Of a stretch of DNA of 64,000 nt, positions 1 through 7,014 are shown in pieces. The stretch comes from Chthonobacter albigriseus (GTDB taxonomy: Bacteria; Pseudomonadota; Alphaproteobacteria; Rhizobiales; Pleomorphomonadaceae): contig NZ_JACDIT010000001.1 in NCBI RefSeq assembly GCF_013839445.1, positions 1,735,769-1,799,768 of the forward strand. The letters are read 5' to 3'. A program made the position numbers and the translations under genes. The notes under the pieces were generated by a model, which made no database searches, was not told the origin of the DNA, and saw nothing but the letters and a program-made list of their open reading frames with translations. Position 1 is the stretch's first letter. Each line of letters starts with the position of its first letter.

Positions 1-71
1 CGCCCGACGGGCACGGCACCCAGGTGACCATCGCGATCCACATCCCGGCGCGCCTGGAGGCGGCCCAATGA
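1..71 (+). CDS. C-terminal end of a sensor histidine kinase (partial)
   Basis: The third frame is open from the window edge to a TGA at 69-71 and encodes about 22 residues ending in GTQVTIAIHIPA followed by a short tail. That string resembles the last beta strand of a histidine-kinase ATPase domain (GT.V.I..P). The stop overlaps the ATG of the following response-regulator gene (ATGA), as expected for a co-translated two-component pair. The rest of the protein is outside the window, so the assignment rests on this short end and on its neighbour. Confidence 0.55.
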   Translation, partial: PDGHGTQVTIAIHIPARLEAAQ

Positions 72-802
72 CGGCGGAGGCCGCGATGCGCGTGCTGATC
101 GTGGAGGACGACCCCGTCCACAGGGCCTTTCTGCGGGAGGCCGTGGAGGTGGCGCTGCCGGAGTGCGACACCGTCTTCGAGGCCGAGGACGGCCAGTCCG
201 GCGAGCGGGTGGCGCGCGAGCACCGCCTGGAGAACGTCATCATGGATCTGCAGATGCCGCAGCGCACCGGCGTCGATGCGGCCCGGACGATCTGGCGCGA
301 ACGGCCGGCGACCTCGATCCTGTTCTGGTCGAACTACGCCGACGAAGCCTATGTCCGCGGCGTTTCGCGGATCGTGCCGGAAGGCGCGGCCTACGGCTAC
401 CTCCTGAAGTCGGCCTCCGAGGACCGTCTCCGCCTGGCGCTGCGCAGCATCTTCCTGGAGAACCAGTGCGTCATCGACAAGGAGATCCGCGGCGTCCAGC
501 AGAAGTCACAGGACCGCTCCAGCGGCATCACCGACGCCGAGTACGAGATCCTGCTGGATCTCGCCATCGGTCTGACCGACCGGGTGATCGCCGCAAGACG
601 CCACATGTCGCTGCGCAGCGTCCAGAACCGCCTGCAGCACCTCTACGGCAAGCTGGGGGTCACCCACGGCGAGACCGGCGAGGAGGCGGTGTTCAACCTG
701 CGCACCCGGGCCGTCAGCGTGGCGATGCTGAGGAAGCTCTTGAACCGGACGGCTCTGGAACAGGCGGAGGAGGAATTCCGCCGCTGGCGCGAACGCTCCT
801 GA
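68..802 (+). CDS. Response regulator, receiver domain plus LuxR-type HTH output
   Basis: A 244-residue protein. The N-terminal receiver domain shows the acidic pocket (VEDD, about residue 12-15), the phosphoacceptor region (MDLQMP, about residue 60) and the conserved lysine in LLKSAS (about residue 118). The C-terminal part (about 155-210) has a LuxR/FixJ-like four-helix pattern: a D-A-E-Y-E-I-L-L stretch, then SLRSVQNRLQHLYGKLGV. It would be phosphorylated by the kinase whose end overlaps it by 4 nt and would then act as a DNA-binding transcription factor. The ATG at 68 is kept because of the ATGA overlap; an internal ATG at 86 is also possible. The target genes are not evident. Confidence 0.85.
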   Translation: MTAEAAMRVLIVEDDPVHRAFLREAVEVALPECDTVFEAEDGQSGERVAREHRLENVIMDLQMPQRTGVDAARTIWRERPATSILFWSNYADEAYVRGVSRIVPEGAAYGYLLKSASEDRLRLALRSIFLENQCVIDKEIRGVQQKSQDRSSGITDAEYEILLDLAIGLTDRVIAARRHMSLRSVQNRLQHLYGKLGVTHGETGEEAVFNLRTRAVSVAMLRKLLNRTALEQAEEEFRRWRERS

Positions 803-869
803 GAAGCCGTCGACCGCCGATGCATCCTTCCGGGGCTCCACGCCGTTAGAGGGAGCCACGGAGGTTCCC

Positions 870-1412
870 ATGACAACGGCTCGCCGCCCTACCTTTGCCC
901 GCCTGCATCCCGACGGGATGGCGCCTATCCTCGATCGTAACATCGAGACGCTGCGGGCCCGGCGCCGGGGCGAACAAGCCCGGGCCGGTTTCCAGGAGCG
1001 CCTGGCGGAAGCGATCACCCGCTTCGCCGGCAGCATGCTGTTCGTCTACATCCACCTCGCCATCGTCGGCGCCTGGATCGCGGTGAACCTCGGTTTCGTG
1101 CCGTTCATGCCGGTGTTCGACGAGAGTTTCGTGATCCTTGCGACCGCCGCCTCGGTAGAGGCGATCTTTCTTTCCACCTTCGTGCTGATCTCGCAGAACC
1201 GTGCCGCGATCGCCGCCGACCGGCGCGCCGAACTCGACCTGCAGATCAACCTGCTCGCCGAACACGAGATCACCCGGCTCGTGGCTCTGACCCGCGCCAT
1301 TGCCGAGAAGCTCGACGTCGAAGCGGCCACCGATCCGGCCCTCGACGAGGCCGAACAGGACATCGCGCCGGAAAAGGTGCTGGAGCAGCTGGAGGGGGCG
1401 GAGGAGGAGTGA
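870..1412 (+). CDS. DUF1003 family membrane protein
   Basis: A 180-residue protein with two hydrophobic segments, roughly residues 50-78 and 88-108. The second is followed by LISQNRAA and an acidic/basic helix (LDLQINLLAEHEI). The pattern of two membrane helices, then SQNR, then a helix of the D-x-x-x-N-L-x-A-E-x-E-I type, is characteristic of the DUF1003 family, whose function is unknown. The start is well placed: GGAGG lies 6 nt before the ATG. The gene follows the response regulator by 67 nt on the same strand but has no obvious functional link to it. Confidence 0.8.
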   Translation: MTTARRPTFARLHPDGMAPILDRNIETLRARRRGEQARAGFQERLAEAITRFAGSMLFVYIHLAIVGAWIAVNLGFVPFMPVFDESFVILATAASVEAIFLSTFVLISQNRAAIAADRRAELDLQINLLAEHEITRLVALTRAIAEKLDVEAATDPALDEAEQDIAPEKVLEQLEGAEEE

Positions 1413-1484
1413 GCCGACCGACCCTCCCGCCACCGGCCATCCCCAGAGGGCCTCCGCATCAGCCGGGTATCGCCGGGCAAGTGT

Positions 1485-2630
1485 TCACAGACGAGGGTCC
1501 GTCCCCGATTCAGGAGCCAACGGGAACACGATCCTGTGTGACGTCCCGACACCCGGAGCTCCCGTCCTGACGAGCGTGCCGTGAAGCTGGCGCACGAAGA
1601 TCGTCACGTAATCGGAGCCGTGCTTTTCCGAGAGGCGGTCAGTGTCCCGGATCGTCATTCCGATCCCGTCGTCGGTCACCATCAGCTCGACCTCGTCCCC
1701 GAGACGGCGAAGCGAGAGTGTGACCAGGCCGTTGCCGTCGGGGAAGGCATGCTTGACGGCATTGGTGGTCAACTCGTTGACCAGCAATCCGAAGGGGACG
1801 GCGCGCGCGGCATCGATCTCCATGGCTTCCGCCTCGACGACGATGCGAATACCCGACGCGCCGCCCAGAAGGCTTGACGATAGGGACTTGGAGATCTCCT
1901 TGAGATAGTCGGCCAGAACGACGGTTCGGTCCCGGCCGGTGTCCGAGATCAGGTCGTAGAGCTGGGCGATGGCCAGGATGCGGTCTTGCATGGCTCGATA
2001 GCCGTGGACGCATGGCGCCGGCGTCCGCCTGATCTCGTTGGAAATCAGGGCCACGACGATCTGCAGGTTGTTCTTGACCCTGTGCGCGATCTCGTTGGCC
2101 AGCAGCCTGGCGTCCGTTTCGCGCTGCATGCGCTCGCGGATCTCGGACTGCAGCCGGGCGTTCGCCAGGTCCGCGGCCCGGATCAGCTCATCCTGGCGCA
2201 GCGCCCCGAGCAGCAGGGCCTGGCTGATCGCCTGCCGCGTCTCGTGGATCGGCCCGGTCTCGTTCACCTGAATGATGACGCCTGCCGTCCGGCCGTCCGC
2301 CGTCACCGGCCACAGGCTGTAGGAATAAAGCAAAGGACAAGGCGTCGTCTGTTCGTCGGCCGTGTAGCTCGCCGCCACCCCCGTCCGAAACACGCGGTCC
2401 AGATGCGTCAGGCAGGCGTCGAAGGGCGGCAGGAAACTGTCCAGCGGCCTTCCGATGACCGCGTCCCGGGACCTGTCGATCAATTGGCAGAACGCGGCGT
2501 TGGCATAGCGGACGACATGGGACTCGCCGGACACCTCGGTTACCGCCCAGGGCGCGAGATCGAAGTAGCCCGAGCAGGTTTCGAGCAACGACGGCAGATC
2601 GGGAGCCGGAGCTTGAGAGGTGGACATCAT
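1485..2630 (-). CDS. PAS-domain sensor histidine kinase (HisKA_2 type), KaiC partner
   Basis: A 381-residue soluble kinase. A PAS-like sensor occupies about residues 20-140 (AVTEVSGESHVVRYAN, then IDRSRDAVIGRP). A helical linker leads to the HisKA_2 phosphoacceptor box IAHRVKNNLQIV (about 183-195). The ATPase domain shows LLVNELTTNAVKHAF and VTDDGIG. There are no membrane segments, so it is cytoplasmic. Its ATG overlaps the stop of the KaiC gene (ATGA), so the two are translationally coupled. KaiC proteins outside cyanobacteria are often encoded beside kinases of this class, so this is probably the output or input kinase of that module; no cognate receiver protein lies next to it. Confidence 0.85.
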   Translation of the reverse strand: MMSTSQAPAPDLPSLLETCSGYFDLAPWAVTEVSGESHVVRYANAAFCQLIDRSRDAVIGRPLDSFLPPFDACLTHLDRVFRTGVAASYTADEQTTPCPLLYSYSLWPVTADGRTAGVIIQVNETGPIHETRQAISQALLLGALRQDELIRAADLANARLQSEIRERMQRETDARLLANEIAHRVKNNLQIVVALISNEIRRTPAPCVHGYRAMQDRILAIAQLYDLISDTGRDRTVVLADYLKEISKSLSSSLLGGASGIRIVVEAEAMEIDAARAVPFGLLVNELTTNAVKHAFPDGNGLVTLSLRRLGDEVELMVTDDGIGMTIRDTDRLSEKHGSDYVTIFVRQLHGTLVRTGAPGVGTSHRIVFPLAPESGTDPRL

Positions 2631-4177
2631 TCGCCGGCCTTCGGCTCTGGCGGGCGTTCGTCCTTTTGCCGCTTCCGCGGTCCTGTCCGATCCGGGAGCC
2701 CGGTGCTCAACTGACTGTAGTCGGTGCTCCTCGGGTCGATGACGACGACACCCTTTTCGTTGATGACATACTCCCGGATGTCCTTGCTGTGGTTGCCCCC
2801 GCGCATCTTGATGACGACGATCGTCTTCCGCAGCTGGCCGTCGATCTCCACATAGCGCAGCCGGATGATGTCGTCGGTGAGAAACGAGACGGCGTAGTGG
2901 CTGAACTGGAGGGAGGTGAAGTTGTCCTCCACCTCGACGGTGCTGAGGATCGTGATCCCCGCGCCGGTCAGGGCACCGATCATGCGATACAGCGACTCCC
3001 GGAAGTCGGCGCGGAAGCTGGGCGCCAGCGCCATCTCGAAGCCGACCAGGGAATCGATGACGACGCGCTTCGCTCCGACCCTCTTGATGGCATCCAGGAT
3101 CGCCAGCATCGTCTCGTCGACCGAAAGGTCGAGAGGACGAAGGTAGAGTAATTCCAGGGTACCCGCCTGCTGCGCATCACTCAGCTTGAGGCCGAACGCG
3201 TCCGCCCTGTGGATGTAGCCGTCGGGTCGTTCCTCGAAGATCGCCATCACCCCGGGCTCCCCGCGACGCAGCCCCTCGCCGATGAACTGGGTCGCCAAGG
3301 CCGACTTGCCCGTTCCCGAGGGTCCCGCCACCAGGACGCTGTCGCCCTCCAGAACGCCGCCGCCGAGCATATTGTCCAGTTCGGGAATCCCCATGGATAG
3401 CCGGCTGCGTAGCTGGTGCCGCGGCGTGGCGGTTTCCAATCCGAGGGTGCGCGAGAAGGCCTGCAGCCCTTCGTCGGTGATACGGATGGTGTGCAGGCCC
3501 GGCACCGACGCCTGCCCGCGCAACTTCAGGACCTGCAGCTTCCGGACGACGGAGTTCCGCTCCGTCACCTGCGAAAGCCACAGGATGCTGTCGACCATGG
3601 TGAACAGCGGATTTTCCCGGATCTCGTCCTGGACGTATTCCCCCACCAGAAAGGTCGTGACCTCCGAGTTGACGAGAAACTGGGAGAGGTGGTGGACGAA
3701 GGCCTGCAATTCCATCTCGCCCTCCTCGCCGGTCGCTCTTCGAGCGAGACTGCGGAAGGAATCGATCACCACGACGCCCGGATTGGCAGCGGTGACCTGA
3801 CTGACGATCTCCTGCAGCACCACGGTCAGGTCGTTCTTCAGGGCGGCTTCGGACAGGTTGATGAAGCGGACGGCGGTGCCCACCTTGGCTTCGTCGTAGA
3901 ACGAGAACTGCTGCTCCTCGCGCAGCATCTTGATGCTCGGTTCGCCCAGCACCGTGAAGTAGAGCACGGGCCGCTCGGCGGTCGCGTTGGCGAACGCGAG
4001 TTGGTGGACCAGCGTCGTCTTTCCGCAGCCCGGTGAACCGCCGATCAGGTTGAACGAATACTCCGGGATGCCGCCGCCCAGGATCTCGTCCAGCCCGCGC
4101 ACACCGGTCGGAAGCTTGTGGATGGTGACCTTTGTCGGCCTGCGCGGAGGCGCATTCAGTTGGGCTGATTTGGCCAT
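2627..4177 (-). CDS. kaiC: KaiC-like double-domain RecA-fold ATPase
   Basis: A 516-residue protein with two tandem KaiC domains. Each carries a P-loop, GGSPGCGKTT in the first (about residue 47) and AGPSGTGKSAL in the second (about 283), and a Walker B-type strand (VVVIDSF; RVVIDSLVGFEM). The length equals cyanobacterial KaiC. By eye, the second-domain phosphoacceptor pair (Ser-Thr in the cyanobacterial clock protein) aligns to Ser-Phe in SHYAVSFLTDD, so a normal two-site phosphorylation cycle is doubtful. I place the start at 4177 because AAGGAAG lies 9 nt upstream; an in-frame ATG at 4198 would overlap the preceding gene by 20 nt. No kaiA or kaiB is nearby. It probably hexamerises and signals through the downstream kinase. 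Confidence 0.9.
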   Translation of the reverse strand: MAKSAQLNAPPRRPTKVTIHKLPTGVRGLDEILGGGIPEYSFNLIGGSPGCGKTTLVHQLAFANATAERPVLYFTVLGEPSIKMLREEQQFSFYDEAKVGTAVRFINLSEAALKNDLTVVLQEIVSQVTAANPGVVVIDSFRSLARRATGEEGEMELQAFVHHLSQFLVNSEVTTFLVGEYVQDEIRENPLFTMVDSILWLSQVTERNSVVRKLQVLKLRGQASVPGLHTIRITDEGLQAFSRTLGLETATPRHQLRSRLSMGIPELDNMLGGGVLEGDSVLVAGPSGTGKSALATQFIGEGLRRGEPGVMAIFEERPDGYIHRADAFGLKLSDAQQAGTLELLYLRPLDLSVDETMLAILDAIKRVGAKRVVIDSLVGFEMALAPSFRADFRESLYRMIGALTGAGITILSTVEVEDNFTSLQFSHYAVSFLTDDIIRLRYVEIDGQLRKTIVVIKMRGGNHSKDIREYVINEKGVVVIDPRSTDYSQLSTGLPDRTGPRKRQKDERPPEPKAGE

Positions 4178-4178
4178 C

Positions 4179-4607
4179 TTACTTGGCTTCCTTGTCATCT
4201 GCCGTACTGCTGAGATCCGCGTCTTCGAGCGAAAGCTGCGGCCATATCTGGTCGATCAGGCGGAACGTCAGTGCCGGGCCGATGAAGGCCACGAGCAGTT
4301 CGAGCAGTTGAGCGAGGAGGGCGACCTCGCCGTCTGCGAAACCGCCGGCTTCGGCCGTGACATGGGAGGTCTGCAGGCCCTCCAGTTGCCCGTCATCGAC
4401 CACCCGCACCGTGGCCAGCCAGGGAACCTCGGCAGCGGCGAGCACCAGCGCACGGGTAAGCAGCGCCCCGAAGCTGCCGCGCCCCATCAGCATGGAAAGG
4501 TGCAGTCGCAATTTTTCGGTGGCTCGAAACGCGACGGGATTCTCTGCATCGGCAGAAAGGCCTGCGGACGTTTCAAAGGCCACGAGTCGGGATGCGATAC
4601 TCCGCAT
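4179..4607 (-). CDS. Conserved small protein of unknown function, first gene of the KaiC module
   Basis: A 142-residue protein read from the internal ATG (MRSIASRLVAFE). The longer open frame starting at 4718 has an Arg-rich, low-complexity N-terminus that looks like non-coding read-through. The body is mostly helical, with a hydrophobic C-terminal stretch (LLELLVAFIGPALTFRLIDQIWP) that is too broken by charge to be an obvious membrane helix. I have seen similar short proteins with a LVAFIG..LT.RL...WP ending in many bacteria, without a known function. The stop lies 1 nt before the proposed kaiC start, so it is the lead gene of the kaiC-kinase operon. Confidence 0.6.
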   Translation of the reverse strand: MRSIASRLVAFETSAGLSADAENPVAFRATEKLRLHLSMLMGRGSFGALLTRALVLAAAEVPWLATVRVVDDGQLEGLQTSHVTAEAGGFADGEVALLAQLLELLVAFIGPALTFRLIDQIWPQLSLEDADLSSTADDKEAK

Positions 4608-4922
4608 TTGCGACGACGCTCGGTTCACTCCCACCCTTTCCCATCGCCCTTGCCCCAGCCACCGTCTGACCCTCCGCAGTCCGTACTCGCAGAGCTGAGC
4701 GCCGGAGGAGGGTATCACGGCAGGGGGTCAACCCGAACGTATTCCTGCATACGCATCGATGCGGACCGAAAGTCGTGTCCTGCGACAATGGAACAACCCC
4801 GTTGGCTGAACGCGGAGGGGGCATCGCGTGACAGCCGCCGATCGGCAGGGTGTGGCCGACAGCGGCTCCGGTTCGACAGGGAGGACTGCGGGCACCCGAG
4901 TGGCCGGGTTGGGCCGGCCGCG
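4608..4922. other. Intergenic region upstream of the KaiC module
   Basis: About 315 bases between the KaiC-associated gene and yjbQ, both on the minus strand. Short open frames here are Arg-rich and show no recognisable protein. A small palindrome, GCATCGATGC, lies near 4753-4762. I found no convincing promoter hexamers. Confidence 0.4.
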
Positions 4923-5345
4923 TCAGGCCCCGATGTGCAGCACCACCTCGCGCCGGTGCGGCTGCCGCCGGTGCTCGAAGAGGTAGATGCCCTGCCAGCG
5001 CCCGAGCATCAGCCGGTCCCGCCCGATCGGGATCGACAGCGACGTCGCCGTGAGCGCGGCCTTGATGTGGGCGGGCATGTCGTCCACCCCCTCCACCCGA
5101 TGTTCCAGATAGGCCATCGACAGATCGTCGGCCGGCGGCACCAGCCGTGCGAAGAACTGCGCCAGATCGGCCCGCACGTCCGGGTCCGCATTCTCCTGGA
5201 TCACCAGCGACGCCGAGGTGTGCCGCACGAAGATCGTCAGCAGCCCCGTTTCAACGGCGGTGCGCTGGACGTAGGCGTTGGCGCGGTCGGTGAACTCGTA
5301 GAGCCCCGGACCGTGCGTGTCGATGGAGAGGATCGTTTGTGCCAT
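4923..5345 (-). CDS. yjbQ: YjbQ/UPF0047 family protein
   Basis: A 140-residue protein of the YjbQ (UPF0047) family, known as a small beta-rich trimer with a weak thiamine-phosphate synthase-like activity. Family signatures are visible: FVRHTSASLVIQENADPDV (about residues 45-63), then HRVEGVDDMPAHIKAALTATSL and LGRWQGIYLFEHR. The histidines and the N-A-D-P cluster are the conserved active-site-like positions. An in-frame GTG at 5363 would add six residues; I prefer the ATG because family members begin just before the first beta strand. It stands alone between the KaiC module and a small membrane protein. Confidence 0.85.
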   Translation of the reverse strand: MAQTILSIDTHGPGLYEFTDRANAYVQRTAVETGLLTIFVRHTSASLVIQENADPDVRADLAQFFARLVPPADDLSMAYLEHRVEGVDDMPAHIKAALTATSLSIPIGRDRLMLGRWQGIYLFEHRRQPHRREVVLHIGA

Positions 5346-5422
5346 GGCCGGGACTTTGATCACACCGGCCGCCGCGTCAAGGTGAATGAGCGATCGACGG
5401 CGCCGCGCGTCGGACCGCAGCG

Positions 5423-5644
5423 TCAGTCGACCAGGTTGAGGCCGACCAATAGGGTCGTCATGCCAACGAGCAGGCCGACCAGCGGCTGCCGGTTCTGGCC
5501 GATGGCGCGCGCCACGTCCGGCGGGCTGACGCGATAGAGGTCGAAACCGAACAGGGCGCGAACGACGACCCAGGGACGGGAAGCGCAGATGGCTTCAAAG
5601 ATCGTGTGAAGGACGGACTCGACGATAGCGTTCAGCCGGTTCAT
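5423..5644 (-). CDS. Small hypothetical membrane protein
   Basis: A 73-residue protein with an amphipathic N-terminal half containing aromatic residues (ASRPWVVVRALFGFDLYRV) and a C-terminal hydrophobic segment (LVGLLVGMTTLLVGLNLV, about 55-72) that would form one membrane helix. A good GGAGG sits upstream of the ATG, and a plausible sigma-70-type promoter lies 26-53 nt upstream, which supports a real gene. I recognise no family. Confidence 0.5.
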   Translation of the reverse strand: MNRLNAIVESVLHTIFEAICASRPWVVVRALFGFDLYRVSPPDVARAIGQNRQPLVGLLVGMTTLLVGLNLVD

Positions 5645-5669
5645 GCCATGCCTCCATTAAGGATGGCAA

Positions 5670-5697
5670 TATATAAGGACATCTGCGTACACGTCCA
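5670..5697 (-). promoter_or_regulatory. Putative sigma-70 promoter for the small membrane protein
   Basis: On the minus strand TGGACG (-35-like, at 5692-5697) and TATATA (-10-like, at 5670-5675) are separated by 16 nt, in a locally AT-rich patch just upstream of the gene starting at 5644. Each hexamer matches consensus at four or more positions. Confidence 0.4.
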
Positions 5698-5738
5698 GCC
5701 AAAGGTTTCATCGCAATGCCCAAACTTAGCGCGCCAGG

Positions 5739-7007
5739 TCAGCTCGGGGCTTCGGACGCCGTGTGACCCGGCTGTTCCCGGCGCCGAGGGCCGAACCGCC
5801 GCTTGATGGCGGGCCGCGGTGCATAGGCCTCCAGCTTCGCCTTCAGCCAGGCCCGGTTCTCAGCCTGGCAGGAGACGAGCATGCCGGCGAAGAAATAGAC
5901 CATCTCCGACTGGTGAAGCGGGTTGAGCAGCGAAAGAGCCGCAATTGGCGCCAGAATGGTGATCGAGCCCGTTCCGACCCCGGCAAAGAACACGAGCCAG
6001 AACAGCAGCCCGGCCGGCCCGGCGATGATCATCAGGTCGAGCGGGACGGAGAAGATCGAGTTCACGCCCTGGCCGAGGCCCATCACGCTGAGTGCCGTCG
6101 TGGAGAAGTGATGCTCCACGAAGCCGACCCCGTAGCCGATCGGCGACTGCCCGATCAGCCGGAGCGCCTCGGTGAACGCCAGCCCCCGTTCCTCCTCCAG
6201 GCGCACCCGCATCGCCTCCTCGGTGAACTGGTCGGCGAACACGTTCATGTAGATGAAGGCACCCGCCGCGATCAGCGCGAGCTTGAGGGCGATCGACTGC
6301 TTCGACTTGATCAGGAGGATGAGACCGACGGCGACGAAGGCGGTCTTCGACCCGGTCAGCGCCATCGTCACCCCGTTGATGACCACCAGCGTCACCGTGC
6401 GGCGGAATTCCGAGACGCCCATCCGGGCACCGATCTCGAACAGGAAGTAGGAGAACAGCAGAACGTAGACGGCCAGCCAGTTGCGCTCCCGGAAGGTGCC
6501 GTGCAGCGCGCCCTCGCCGAAGTTGTTCTCCTTGTAGATGACCGGAAGCTGCGCCCGCTGGACCAGGATCTCGAACACGATCAGTCCGGCCAGGAAGATG
6601 ATGCCGAGCGGCGGCGGCCGGTTGGAGAACACCTTTCCCAGCCATCGGCCGACCAGATAGAAGGCCGGATAGACGAAGCCGAACTTGATGAGCTGGTCGG
6701 TGGCCTTGACGCGCCCCGCGTCCATCAGCTTGGTGAGGATCACCACCATCAGGAAGAAGAACAGGAACACCAGGATCTCGGTGATGGTCACGACGACGGC
6801 GCCGCGCCAGACCATCAGGCCGAAGGCGGCCAGCAGGAACACGTGACCCGGCTGCGCCGGACCGAACTGCACCACCTGGAACGGCAACGTCACCAGCCCC
6901 AGGATGAGCAGGAAATTCTCCAACCGCCGGACGCCCGCGTCGCTGTCGAGGACGCCCGCCGTTCGGGGAGCCGTGCGGCGCCTGACCGCGGTGTTCAGAA
7001 GAACCAT
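5739..7007 (-). CDS. O-antigen ligase/Wzy-like polysaccharide polymerase
   Basis: A 422-residue polytopic membrane protein with about ten hydrophobic segments, for example FLLILGLVTLPFQVVQF, ILVFLFFFLMVVILTKL and GLLFWLVFFAGVGTG. It has a large periplasmic-type loop (about 175-300) containing RLIGQSPIGYGVGF. The alternation of short helices, the G-S-K-T-A motif after a central helix and the (S/P)-I-G-Y-G loop are typical of Wzy/WaaL-type proteins, which polymerise or ligate lipid-linked oligosaccharides at the periplasmic face. It starts 7 nt after the DUF4838 gene, so the two form an operon. Sequence identity in this family is low; polymerase rather than ligase is inferred from the locus. 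Confidence 0.75.
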   Translation of the reverse strand: MVLLNTAVRRRTAPRTAGVLDSDAGVRRLENFLLILGLVTLPFQVVQFGPAQPGHVFLLAAFGLMVWRGAVVVTITEILVFLFFFLMVVILTKLMDAGRVKATDQLIKFGFVYPAFYLVGRWLGKVFSNRPPPLGIIFLAGLIVFEILVQRAQLPVIYKENNFGEGALHGTFRERNWLAVYVLLFSYFLFEIGARMGVSEFRRTVTLVVINGVTMALTGSKTAFVAVGLILLIKSKQSIALKLALIAAGAFIYMNVFADQFTEEAMRVRLEEERGLAFTEALRLIGQSPIGYGVGFVEHHFSTTALSVMGLGQGVNSIFSVPLDLMIIAGPAGLLFWLVFFAGVGTGSITILAPIAALSLLNPLHQSEMVYFFAGMLVSCQAENRAWLKAKLEAYAPRPAIKRRFGPRRREQPGHTASEAPS

Positions 7008-7014
7008 GGGCCGC

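Noticed and set aside
4608..4718. N-terminal extension of the KaiC-associated protein
   Set aside because: The 37 extra residues are Arg/Trp-rich read-through; the internal ATG gives the start seen in similar proteins.
4750..4765. GCATCGATGC palindrome upstream of the KaiC module
   Set aside because: An isolated short palindrome with no second copy seen; probably chance.
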